Origin: Candidatus Zixiibacteriota bacterium
Lineage (GTDB): Bacteria; Zixibacteria; MSB-5A5; GN15; PGXB01
Length of the DNA: 6,022 nucleotides
Assembly: GCA_030642025.1 (NCBI GenBank)
Contig: DAOWOO010000097.1
Location: 1 to 6,022 of the forward strand
Direction of reading: 5' to 3'
The translations under genes were made by a program, and so were the position numbers. Below are positions 1-6,022 of this stretch, piece by piece. How positions within the stretch are numbered: the stretch's first letter is position 1; each line of letters opens with the position of its first letter. The notes under the pieces are model-generated. The model was not told where the DNA came from. It did not search any database and saw only the letters and a list, made by a program, of their open reading frames with translations.

Positions 1-2131
1 ATTCAGGGCATTTCTTCTCGACCGGTTTGTACCATGAAGCGAAATCACAGGCCGGGTATTTGGAACATCCCCAGAACGGCTTGCCGCGTCGTGTCCGTTT
101 CTCGACAATATCGCCGCCACATCCGTCCCTGGGACATTTAATTCCGGTCGGAAAGGCCATAGTGTTTTTGCATTTCGGATAGCCGGAACAGGCCAGGAAT
201 TTACCGAAGCGACCATATTTGACCACCATCGGCGAGCCGCATTTCCCGCATTTAAAATCGGTCGGCTCAGCTTCTTCGGAATCCTCAAGGGGACGGGTGG
301 TTTTACATTCGGGATAGGCCGAACAGGCCAAAAAGCGGCCGTTTCGACCCCATTTTATAATCATCGGCGATCCGCAGTTGTCGCAAACCTCATCGGTTTT
401 TTCGGTCAGGGATTCTTTGATCTCCTTCTGCCGTGAAGTAACATCCTTTAAAACCTCCTCAAACGGACCGTAAAACCCTTTAATTACCGAAATCCAGTCT
501 ACCTCACCCATTTCAATTTTGTCAAGATCGTCTTCCATGTTGGCCGTGAACCTGACATTGAACAGGTCGGGGAAGTTGTCGACCAGTATTTTATTGACTG
601 TCTTGCCCAAATCAGTAGGATTCAGCCGCCGTTCGGTCAACTCAACATATTTACGATCCACCAGGGTCGAAATAATTGCGGCGTATGTCGAGGGACGGCC
701 GATACCGTCGGCTTCGAGCGTTTTCACCAGAAGTGCCTGAGAGAAGCGGGCCGGAGGTTTGGTAAAATGCTGGCTGGGTTGAACTTCGAGCAGTTTCAGA
801 TTATCACCCGGTTTCAGGTCGGGGATTGATTCCACCAGGCCGTTTTCACCGCCGTTACCGTTATCGCGGGCCTCTTCATACTGTTTCAGAAAACCATCGA
901 ATTTCAAGGATTGCGCCGAAGAACGGAATTTGTACTTACCGGCTGAAATATCGACCGAGGTGGTATCATATACCGCCGGATTCATCTGGCTGGCGACAAA
1001 GCGGTTCCAGATCAGGGTGTACAGTTTCAACTGGTCACGGGTCAGAGATTTCTTGACCTTTGCCGGCGAAAGTTCCAGGTAGGTCGGACGAATCGCCTCA
1101 TGAGCATCTTGGCTGCCCTTTTTAGCTTTGTATCTTATCGGCTTGACGGGTAAGTATTCCCTACCGTGAGTTTCTTCAATAAAACCGCGGACCGCGGTCA
1201 GCGCCTCTTCTGAAATCCGGGTTGAATCGGTTCGCATGTAGGTAATCAATCCGGTGGCGCCTTCATCGCCAATCTCGACACCTTCATACAACTGCTGGGC
1301 AACCATCATTGTCTTTTTGGGAGAATAATAAAGCGCCCGGGCGGCATCCTGTTGAAGCGAACTGGTGATAAACGGCGGGTAGGCATATCGTTTTTTTTCT
1401 GATTTCTTTACACCGTCAACAATAAAACTCAGACCCTTGAGCTCTTCGGAAATCTTTCCGGCCCTATCTTCATTACCTATTTCCGGTTTGGCATCATTAA
1501 TTTTGACCAGCTTGCTGAGAAGTTCAATTTTGTCCTTGTCCGCCAGAAGCGCCTTTATTTCCCAATACTCTTCAACAACAAAGGCATCAATCTCGGCCTC
1601 GCGCTCACATATAATTCTTAAGGCTACCGACTGCACCCGACCGGCGGAAAGCCCGCGCGCCACTGTTTTCCATAAAAATGGCGACACCTTGTAACCGACA
1701 AGACGGTCAAGCACGCGCCGCGCCTGCTGGGCATTGACCAGGTTGATATTAATGTCACGGGTCTGTTTAATGGCTCCGAGAACGGCCGATTTGGTGATTT
1801 CATTAAATGTCACCCTGGTGATTTTTGACATGCCCTTTAGCTGTTCCGCAACATGCCAGGCAATAGCCTCTCCCTCGCGGTCGGGGTCGGGCGCCAGATA
1901 AACCGTGTCCGCCTTTTTGGCCGAATCCTTAAGTTGCTTTAAAACTTTCTGTTTCCCCTTGATTGTCACATAATAAACCTTGAAACCGTCATCGGTATCC
2001 ACGCCCAGCTTCGATTTCGGAAGGTCACGAATATGTCCGACCGTTGAAAGGACGTCAAAATCCCTGCCAAGGAATTTTTTCAGCGTTTTCGACTTGGCCG
2101 GTGATTCGACTATCAGGAGATTCTTAGCCAT
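1..2131 (-). CDS. topA: DNA topoisomerase I (type IA), C terminus cut by window edge
   Basis: Type IA topoisomerase, which relaxes negative supercoils by transient single-strand cleavage. 710 codons are visible in one unbroken frame from ATG at 2131. The N terminus MAKNLLIVESPAKS opens the TOPRIM domain, with metal/catalytic E9 and the D82-P-D84-R-E86 acidic cluster (DPDREGEAIAWH). The nucleophile is Tyr298 in GLITYMRTDS, with Arg300 next to it. The C terminus carries cysteine zinc fingers of the topoisomerase type: C583/C586/C603/C609, C628/C631/C648/C654, and C666/C671/C689/C695 (the last with Cx4C rather than Cx2C). C708, near the edge, probably opens a fourth, so the protein continues left of the window. 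The gene follows rpoZ with an 8-base gap and is the last visible gene of the yicC-gmk-rpoZ-topA run. No frameshift or missing catalytic residue was seen. Identity is essentially certain; only the full length is unknown. Confidence 0.98.
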   Translation of the reverse strand, partial: MAKNLLIVESPAKSKTLKKFLGRDFDVLSTVGHIRDLPKSKLGVDTDDGFKVYYVTIKGKQKVLKQLKDSAKKADTVYLAPDPDREGEAIAWHVAEQLKGMSKITRVTFNEITKSAVLGAIKQTRDININLVNAQQARRVLDRLVGYKVSPFLWKTVARGLSAGRVQSVALRIICEREAEIDAFVVEEYWEIKALLADKDKIELLSKLVKINDAKPEIGNEDRAGKISEELKGLSFIVDGVKKSEKKRYAYPPFITSSLQQDAARALYYSPKKTMMVAQQLYEGVEIGDEGATGLITYMRTDSTRISEEALTAVRGFIEETHGREYLPVKPIRYKAKKGSQDAHEAIRPTYLELSPAKVKKSLTRDQLKLYTLIWNRFVASQMNPAVYDTTSVDISAGKYKFRSSAQSLKFDGFLKQYEEARDNGNGGENGLVESIPDLKPGDNLKLLEVQPSQHFTKPPARFSQALLVKTLEADGIGRPSTYAAIISTLVDRKYVELTERRLNPTDLGKTVNKILVDNFPDLFNVRFTANMEDDLDKIEMGEVDWISVIKGFYGPFEEVLKDVTSRQKEIKESLTEKTDEVCDNCGSPMIIKWGRNGRFLACSAYPECKTTRPLEDSEEAEPTDFKCGKCGSPMVVKYGRFGKFLACSGYPKCKNTMAFPTGIKCPRDGCGGDIVEKRTRRGKPFWGCSKYPACDFASWYKPVEKKCPE

Positions 2132-2136
2132 AAAAG

Positions 2137-2141
2137 TTCCT
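2137..2141 (-). promoter_or_regulatory. topA ribosome binding site overlapping the rpoZ stop codon
   Basis: Reading on the minus strand, AGGAA lies 5 bases before the topA ATG. Its first two bases are the AG of the rpoZ TAG stop. This supports the 2131 start. It also suggests translational coupling, with ribosomes ending on rpoZ placed to start topA. The coupling is inference. Confidence 0.7.
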
Positions 2142-2376
2142 ATTCTACTTCGCCTTCATCCTCTTTGCGTCTGAATTTCACTCTACCCTCAACAACGTCA
2201 TCAAGAGCCATGGAAGTGACCTTGCGGCCGTCGATGGTAATATTTTCTTCGGCCATACGTTCCAACTGAGCCAGCCGAATAGAATTGATCTGCCGCGCGC
2301 GTTGCGACGCGACCAGCACCGCCTCATAGCGGTTTTTAGTAAGCTTGTCCAGTTCGTCAAATGCTATTCTTGGCAT
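2140..2376 (-). CDS. rpoZ: DNA-directed RNA polymerase subunit omega
   Basis: Small RNA polymerase subunit that helps fold and assemble beta-prime into core enzyme. In some bacteria it also forms part of a ppGpp-binding site. The protein is 78 residues, within the usual omega range of about 70-90. The two family signatures are clear: NRYEAVLVASQRARQIN at 15-31 and KVTSMALDDVVEGRV at 52-66. The N terminus is MPRIAF, where proteobacterial omegas read MARVT. The tail is charged (KFRRKEDEGEVE). The start at 2376 is supported by a strong GGAGGA. It lies 24 bases after gmk and 8 bases before topA, so it is almost certainly co-transcribed with both. A shorter overlapping frame on the same strand is only a shadow. 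Confidence 0.97.
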   Translation of the reverse strand: MPRIAFDELDKLTKNRYEAVLVASQRARQINSIRLAQLERMAEENITIDGRKVTSMALDDVVEGRVKFRRKEDEGEVE

Positions 2377-2379
2377 AAT

Positions 2380-2385
2380 TCCTCC
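2380..2385 (-). promoter_or_regulatory. rpoZ ribosome binding site
   Basis: Minus-strand GGAGGA sits in the 24-base gap between gmk and rpoZ, with only 3 bases (ATT) before the ATG. It is the strongest Shine-Dalgarno match in the window, though the spacing is shorter than usual. It fixes the rpoZ start. Confidence 0.75.
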
Positions 2386-2400
2386 AATGATTGCAATTTC

Positions 2401-3021
2401 CTAACCGATTATTCGGGCAATTTGTTCCTCGTTCAAATTCTTTCGCCGGCAGTGCAGGGATTCAATTATCATCTCCACCTCCCGCACCGCAATATCCAGA
2501 ACTTCATTGATAATGACGTATTCAAACCGCTTATATAATCGCATTTCATCCAGAGCCCGGGTAAGGCGAATTTGTAATTGTTTATCGTCCTCGGTGCCCC
2601 TTTGCTTTAATCGCCGCTTAAGTTCATGGCGCGACGGAGGCAGAATAAATGCCAGAGCCGCTTCAGAATACATTCTTTTCAACTTGAAAGCGCCTTTGAC
2701 ATCGATATCGAGAATAATAACGCCACCCTTGCGAAGCGTTTCGTCAAGCGGCCTTCGCGGCGTACCATAGCGGTATTTATGCACAATGCAGGACTCGGCA
2801 AACTCGCCGCGTTTCTGCATATTTGCGAATTCGGAACCACTCACAAAGAAATATTCCCGGCCGTCTTTTTCATTAGCTCGCGGCGGGCGCGTGGTATGGG
2901 AGATCGAAAAACGCCAGCCATCTTTTTTATGTTTAGCCAGAAGTTCCCGACATATAGAGCTTTTACCGCCGCCGGAGGGCGAGGAAATAATAATAATCTT
3001 GCCTTTTTCTCTCAATCTCAT
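2401..3021 (-). CDS. gmk: Guanylate kinase (GMP kinase)
   Basis: Cytoplasmic nucleoside monophosphate kinase: ATP + GMP gives ADP + GDP, needed for GTP and dGTP supply. The protein is 206 residues, normal for bacterial Gmk. The P-loop is SPSGGGKS (residues 14-21) after the beta strand KIIIIS. The GMP-binding signature SHTTRPPR with DGREYFFV follows at 41-60 and contains the expected S41, R45, R48 and Y57. E76, Y85 (in YRYGTP) and D105/D107 (ILDIDVKGA) also match known ligand-binding positions. The lid region contains RLKQRGTED. Two places differ from the common sequence: VHKYRYGTP where VHGNYYGTP is usual, and DVKG where DVQG is usual. The Shine-Dalgarno sequence is weak. The gene starts 23 bases after the yicC stop, the order seen in many bacteria. 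Confidence 0.97.
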   Translation of the reverse strand: MRLREKGKIIIISSPSGGGKSSICRELLAKHKKDGWRFSISHTTRPPRANEKDGREYFFVSGSEFANMQKRGEFAESCIVHKYRYGTPRRPLDETLRKGGVIILDIDVKGAFKLKRMYSEAALAFILPPSRHELKRRLKQRGTEDDKQLQIRLTRALDEMRLYKRFEYVIINEVLDIAVREVEMIIESLHCRRKNLNEEQIARIIG

Positions 3022-3044
3022 ATGGAAATACCAGGCCTTTCAGC

Positions 3045-3920
3045 CTACTCGATATTTTGCACCTGTTCGCGAATCTTCTCGATTTCCTCTTTCAGTTCAA
3101 CTGCCAGATGCGAAATTTTCGGATTGACCGACTTGGCCCCGATTGTGTTGGCCTCCCGATTTAGTTCCTGCAATATGAAATTCAACCGGCGTCCAACAGT
3201 GCCGCTCTGGCGGATATTGGCCTGAAATTGCTTCAGATGACTCTCAAAACGGACACATTCTTCGCTGATATCGGCTCTCTCGGCCAGGTAAGCGATTTCC
3301 TCTTCGAGACGGGTCTTGTCGATCTGCCGTCCATCCAGCGCCTCGTCAATCCGTTTGGTGAGTTTCTCACGGTACAGATCAAAGTTGGCCTCGGCCAGCT
3401 TGGTAATCTTCTTAATACCGGTTACCAGCAGTTTCAGCCGCATCGAAATATCCTTTTTCAGGTTCGTTCCTTCTCTTTTCCGCATAGCGATAAGCTGGCT
3501 GATCGCCCTTGAAAGCGCCTTGCTCATCAATGGCCAGACTTTTTTCTCAAGGTCTTCGGATTTCGACACCTTGAACAGATCGGGAAATGACAGGAAGTGG
3601 TCTATCTTAATTTCGCCTTCCAGCTTGAACTCCTTTTTAATCTTGAGAAGTTGCCGGTAAATATCATTGGCCAACCCCCGGTTTAAGACAACCTTGTCAA
3701 TCCCCAGACCGTAATCCTCGTAATTCACGATAACATTTATCCGGCCCCGTTTGATGTTTGACGACACCAGTTCTTTTACCTTCGGTTCAAGAAACGACAA
3801 TTGTCGGGGAAACCGGAAAAAGAACTCAAGATAGCGATTGTTGACCGACGAGATCTCCGTGGAAATTGAAATCTGCCCGGTTCTGAGATCCGCCCTGCCG
3901 TAACCCGTCATAGAATACAT
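3045..3920 (-). CDS. yicC: YicC/YloC family endoribonuclease
   Basis: 291 residues, the usual length for this family. It begins MYSMTGYGRA, the family's hallmark N terminus, followed by STEISSVNNRYLEFFFRFP (YicC-like N-terminal domain). The C-terminal domain (formerly DUF1732) spans about 205-291. It includes AERADISEECVRFESH, then GRRLNFILQELNREANTIGAKS at 243-264, and ends in a charged helix. Work on E. coli YicC and B. subtilis YloC assigns endoribonuclease activity and a role in RNA decay; the substrate here cannot be read from sequence. The start at 3920 is backed by AGGGAG, 7 bases upstream. An in-frame Met at codon 4 is less well placed. It is the first gene of the operon, directly behind the promoter at 3956-3983, and its neighbour gmk is its usual partner. 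Confidence 0.95.
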   Translation of the reverse strand: MYSMTGYGRADLRTGQISISTEISSVNNRYLEFFFRFPRQLSFLEPKVKELVSSNIKRGRINVIVNYEDYGLGIDKVVLNRGLANDIYRQLLKIKKEFKLEGEIKIDHFLSFPDLFKVSKSEDLEKKVWPLMSKALSRAISQLIAMRKREGTNLKKDISMRLKLLVTGIKKITKLAEANFDLYREKLTKRIDEALDGRQIDKTRLEEEIAYLAERADISEECVRFESHLKQFQANIRQSGTVGRRLNFILQELNREANTIGAKSVNPKISHLAVELKEEIEKIREQVQNIE

Positions 3921-3927
3921 AATACTT

Positions 3928-3933
3928 CTCCCT
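3928..3933 (-). promoter_or_regulatory. yicC ribosome binding site
   Basis: Minus-strand AGGGAG (within CAGGGAGAAG), 7 bases upstream of the ATG at 3920. Good match and spacing. It selects Met1 over Met4 as the start. Confidence 0.75.
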
Positions 3934-3955
3934 GCTATGAGGAAATCAGGCTGTT

Positions 3956-3983
3956 ATATTAGCAATAAAAAACGGTTTGTCAA
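3956..3983 (-). promoter_or_regulatory. Candidate sigma-70-type promoter for the yicC-gmk-rpoZ-topA operon
   Basis: On the minus strand a perfect -35 box TTGACA (3983-3978) is followed by a 16-base spacer and TAATAT (3961-3956, 4 of 6 to consensus). An extended -10 TG lies at 3964-3963. An alternative -10, TATAAC, lies three bases further on with a 19-base spacer. Transcription would start near 3949, leaving a leader of about 30 bases before the yicC ATG. The -35 box abuts the TAG stop of the upstream transporter gene. No hairpin terminator is visible in between, so read-through from the transporter is also possible. Boxes are read by eye; the function is inferred. Confidence 0.7.
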
Positions 3984-5423
3984 CTATTCTGATCCCGATC
4001 GAGTTCCGACACCGCGCATTTTGCCTCGAAGCAAACTGGTAACCGCCGCCGCGGCAATAACAAAAAGTATTATATTATACACGGTTTGGTATCCGAAAAT
4101 AAAAGCCGAGGTGCTATCAATGCCGGAGGCAAGCATACCGTCCTGATAGAAACTGAATATCGCAATTGCAAAACCGACGCCCAAAGTAATACCCAGCGTT
4201 CTGATTGTGGCCAGAATGCCCGAGGCCGAACCCAACTGTTTTTTGGCAACCGAACCCATCATACCGGAATTGTTGGGCGTTGTAAAAATCCCCATACCCA
4301 ATCCGATTAAAAACAGAACCAGAATAATATCCAATACCGCTCCGTCGGCGCCGAGAAAACGTATCCTGTATATCCCGGCCAACATAATAATAATGCCGAA
4401 CGTTGCAATAAACCGGGCCTGAATCTTATCGGACAGGTACCCCGCCAGGGGAGCCATTATCATGGTACTGGCCGGGATAATCATTAAATACAATCCGACC
4501 TGATCGGGGGCCAGACCTTTAATCTTTTCAAGGTAAAACGGCATTAACACCGTAACCGACGACATGGTTACAAAGACCATCAGCATAGATATCCCCGAAA
4601 TGGAAAAGACTCGGTTTTTAAAGATATCAAGCCCGATCAGCCTGGTTCGGGGATTGGCCTCGAAATATAAAAAAAATCCCAACATTATAACGGAAACAGC
4701 CAGCAAAATAATAAACATGAAATAATTTGTAGTCCTCCGGCTCAGGAGCGACAGGGCCAGAAGCATCGATAATAGCCCTATAGAAAGACTCGACACACCT
4801 CTGATTGATATTATCCGGCCGGGATCGGCGACCGGAAAATCGCTAATATACTTCACGGTAAAAAAGACCCCGAGTATCGCAAACGGAACATTAATAAAAA
4901 ATATCCAGCGCCAACCCCAAAGTGCTATAATAAAGCCACCCAGCGGCGGCCCCAGCATCAGGCCGGTCGAAACAACCATGGCAATAACCGAAAGACCCCG
5001 ACCCCGCTCGTTTTCCGGAAAGGAACGAGTAACCAGAGCGGCACCGACTGAAATCATCATGGCCGCGCCGACCCCCTGCACAACCCGTGCGATTATAAGC
5101 ATATGAATCTCATATGACAGGCCGCACAGAATCGAACCAATCGCAAAAACAATATAGCCGTATTTGTATGAAAATTGAAATCCCCTCTTCTCCGAAATCG
5201 CCCCAAAAACCATAAGAAGAGACAGAATCGTAATTGAATATGAAAGAACCACCCATCCGACCATGGCGACCGAGGTTGTTAACTCTTTTGCAATTGTCGG
5301 TAAAGACACATTTACGATGGATGTATCCAAGGTGGCGAGAAATGTACCTAATCCGGTGATGAGCAAAGCCTTACGCTTGTATCGGGAAAAACCGGCCATC
5401 TCGGCTACATCTCTGTCAGTCAT
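3984..5423 (-). CDS. DHA2-family MFS transporter, probable drug or metabolite exporter (EmrB/QacA type)
   Basis: Major facilitator protein of the 14-helix drug:H+ antiporter-2 type, in the inner membrane. From ATG 5423 it is 479 residues with about 14 hydrophobic segments. Family marks: LDTSIVNVSLPTI in helix 1 (D33), ARVVQGVGAA in helix 4 (R113, Q116-G117), and motif C GLMLGPPLGG (154-163). WRWIFFINVP follows at about 171-180. The loop-2/3 motif A is degenerate (GAISEKRGF instead of GxLaDRxGRR). Substrate cannot be read from sequence. The start is uncertain: the frame extends to a TTG at 5459, but a candidate promoter places the transcript start there, and ATG 5423 or ATG 5399 fit better. 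Neither has a clear Shine-Dalgarno sequence. The first residues are charged and cytoplasmic, with no signal peptide. It lies upstream of yicC on the same strand and divergent from the sigma gene. No terminator is visible after it. Confidence 0.92.
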   Translation of the reverse strand: MTDRDVAEMAGFSRYKRKALLITGLGTFLATLDTSIVNVSLPTIAKELTTSVAMVGWVVLSYSITILSLLMVFGAISEKRGFQFSYKYGYIVFAIGSILCGLSYEIHMLIIARVVQGVGAAMMISVGAALVTRSFPENERGRGLSVIAMVVSTGLMLGPPLGGFIIALWGWRWIFFINVPFAILGVFFTVKYISDFPVADPGRIISIRGVSSLSIGLLSMLLALSLLSRRTTNYFMFIILLAVSVIMLGFFLYFEANPRTRLIGLDIFKNRVFSISGISMLMVFVTMSSVTVLMPFYLEKIKGLAPDQVGLYLMIIPASTMIMAPLAGYLSDKIQARFIATFGIIIMLAGIYRIRFLGADGAVLDIILVLFLIGLGMGIFTTPNNSGMMGSVAKKQLGSASGILATIRTLGITLGVGFAIAIFSFYQDGMLASGIDSTSAFIFGYQTVYNIILFVIAAAAVTSLLRGKMRGVGTRSGSE

Positions 5424-5442
5424 AAATTGATATAAAAAGAAT

Positions 5443-5470
5443 TTGACATTAAAAGGCAATATCTTATTCT
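5443..5470 (+). promoter_or_regulatory. Candidate promoter for the ECF sigma gene
   Basis: Plus-strand TTGACA (5443-5448), a 16-base spacer and TATTCT (5465-5470, 4 of 6 to consensus). Transcription would start near 5477, giving a leader of about 85 bases before ATG 5561. The perfect -35 is the main support. Its -10 overlaps the opposite-strand candidate -10. It resembles a housekeeping promoter, not an ECF-type (AAC...) one. Confidence 0.5.
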
Positions 5471-5484
5471 ATAACTTAATAAGA
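5462..5484. repeat. 7-bp inverted repeat in the divergent promoter region, possible operator
   Basis: TCTTATT (5462-5468) and AATAAGA (5478-5484) are perfect inverted copies separated by 9 bases, 16 bp centre to centre. They straddle both candidate -10 boxes. The size suits a dimeric repressor, but no repressor gene is visible. The region is AT-rich, so a chance match is quite possible. Confidence 0.4.
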
Positions 5485-5493
5485 ATCAATCAA
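5466..5493 (-). promoter_or_regulatory. Candidate promoter for the MFS transporter gene
   Basis: On the minus strand TTGATT (5493-5488), a 16-base spacer and TAGAAT (5471-5466, 5 of 6 to consensus). The start point would be near 5459. That argues against the TTG codon at 5459 as the translation start and for ATG 5423 or 5399. Read by eye in AT-rich sequence, so moderate support only. Confidence 0.45.
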
Positions 5494-5560
5494 TTAATAA
5501 AAGTTGAACATATGGCTTCCTCAAACGTCTATCGATACGACAGAGGGACGCCGGGTCCGA

Positions 5561-6022
5561 ATGATTATGGATGTAAAGGATCTGGTCCGAAAGTTTATTG
5601 ACGGTGACCAGGCAGCATTTGCGGAACTTGTAAGGAGGTACAAGAGAAGAGTATATTCGGTCGCATACCGGATGTTGGGTAACCATCTTGACGCCGATGA
5701 GGTGACGCAGGAAGCTTTTGTTAGGATTTACGACAAACGAGGCGAAATCAGATCAGCCGGCCTTTTTGGCAGTCTGCTTTTTAGAATTGCTGCCAACTAT
5801 TCTATCGACCTGATCAGAAAAAGACGGAGGCGGTTTGTTTCAATCGATGATGATCCGACGACAATCGCAAACCTCATGGCCGAGCTGGCTGATTCCAGTA
5901 CCCTTCCCGACCGGGTACTGGAAAATGCGGAATTAAAAGAAGAAATAGAAAAGGCGGTGCGCAAACTACCACCCCGACAGCGGATAGCCATCATCCTCCA
6001 CGATATCGAGGGATATTCCAAG
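5561..6022 (+). CDS. ECF-type RNA polymerase sigma factor, C terminus cut by window edge
   Basis: Alternative sigma factor of the extracytoplasmic-function class, which directs RNA polymerase to a small regulon. 154 codons are visible. Region 2 spans about 20-92: AFAELVRRYKRRVYSVAYRM, then DADEVTQEAFVRIY (44-57), then FGSLLFRIAANYSIDLIRKR (69-88) with a run of basic residues. An acidic linker follows (SIDDDPTT..., DSSTLPDRVLENAELKEEI). Region 4 begins at about 124 with KAVRKLPPRQRIAIILHDIEGYSK (131-154), where the window ends just before the recognition helix. ATG 5561 is chosen; a second ATG at 5567 is equally possible. GAGGGA at 5543-5548 is the nearest ribosome-binding sequence, 12 bases upstream. 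An in-frame stop at 5498 limits extension. No anti-sigma gene is visible; one may lie to the right. Its regulon and trigger are unknown. Confidence 0.93.
   Translation, partial: MIMDVKDLVRKFIDGDQAAFAELVRRYKRRVYSVAYRMLGNHLDADEVTQEAFVRIYDKRGEIRSAGLFGSLLFRIAANYSIDLIRKRRRRFVSIDDDPTTIANLMAELADSSTLPDRVLENAELKEEIEKAVRKLPPRQRIAIILHDIEGYSK

Noticed and set aside
2626..3225. A 199-codon plus-strand open frame across gmk and the end of yicC.
   Set aside because: It lies antisense to two clearly recognised genes, its translation resembles no family I know, and it has no ribosome binding site of note. The other plus-strand frames between 519 and 4422 are rejected for the same reasons.
3953..3983. An intrinsic terminator after the transporter gene, suggested by a run of six T on the minus strand at 3972-3967.
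   Set aside because: No GC-rich stem precedes the T run; it lies in the spacer of the candidate promoter.
4668..4677. A run of eight A (T on the coding strand) in the transporter gene, considered as a slippage or frameshift site.
   Set aside because: The reading frame continues unbroken with sensible membrane segments on both sides, so there is no sign of a frameshift or programmed slippage.
5424..5459. N-terminal extension of the transporter to the TTG codon at 5459.
   Set aside because: No ribosome binding site precedes it, the added residues are not typical of the family, and a candidate transcription start falls on the codon itself.
5512..5601. A 29-codon plus-strand frame (begins MASSNVYRYDRG) overlapping the start of the sigma gene; considered as a leader peptide.
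   Set aside because: No convincing Shine-Dalgarno sequence, no attenuator-like hairpin and no codon run suggesting attenuation. Chance is the simpler explanation.
5486..5686. Minus-strand frames at 5486-5686 and 5797-6021.
   Set aside because: Most of this sequence is antisense to the sigma factor frame, which matches a known family throughout. The translations show no recognisable domain.

Overview
The window is ordinary bacterial chromosome. It carries a four-gene core housekeeping operon, an exporter gene, and a divergent regulatory gene that is cut off by the right edge. All genes except the last lie on the minus strand, so the operon reads right to left. I see no rRNA, tRNA, CRISPR array, insertion sequence or phage gene. 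The combination of YicC/YloC, guanylate kinase, RNA polymerase omega and topoisomerase I is bacterial. The order yicC-gmk-rpoZ occurs in many phyla. Base composition is roughly balanced. The protein sequences do not look like close relatives of Escherichia or Bacillus. An uncultured lineage such as the FCB group or Zixibacteria is possible, but that is a guess from general impression only.

Layout. Positions 1-2131 (minus) hold topA, complete at its N terminus and cut by the left edge inside the C-terminal zinc-finger array. Positions 2140-2376 (minus) hold rpoZ, 2401-3021 gmk and 3045-3920 yicC. Gaps between these four genes are 8 to 24 bases. A well-formed sigma-70-type promoter (TTGACA, 16-base spacer, TGC-TAATAT) lies at 3956-3983, directly after the stop codon of the next gene upstream, so the operon can be transcribed from its own start. 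Positions 3984-5423 (minus) hold a 14-helix DHA2-type major facilitator exporter. Positions 5424-5560 are a divergent intergenic region with two overlapping candidate promoters and a 7-bp inverted repeat. Positions 5561-6022 (plus) hold the first 154 codons of an ECF sigma factor.

How the genes fit together. The operon joins nucleotide supply (GMP kinase), RNA polymerase assembly (omega), RNA turnover (YicC endoribonuclease) and removal of the negative supercoils made by transcription (TopA). All four tie to growth rate and transcription. The exporter and the ECF sigma factor are divergent and may share a control region. A regulatory link between them is inference from position only.

I did not find an undescribed system here. 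The items most worth a second look are the divergent control region and the altered omega N terminus.
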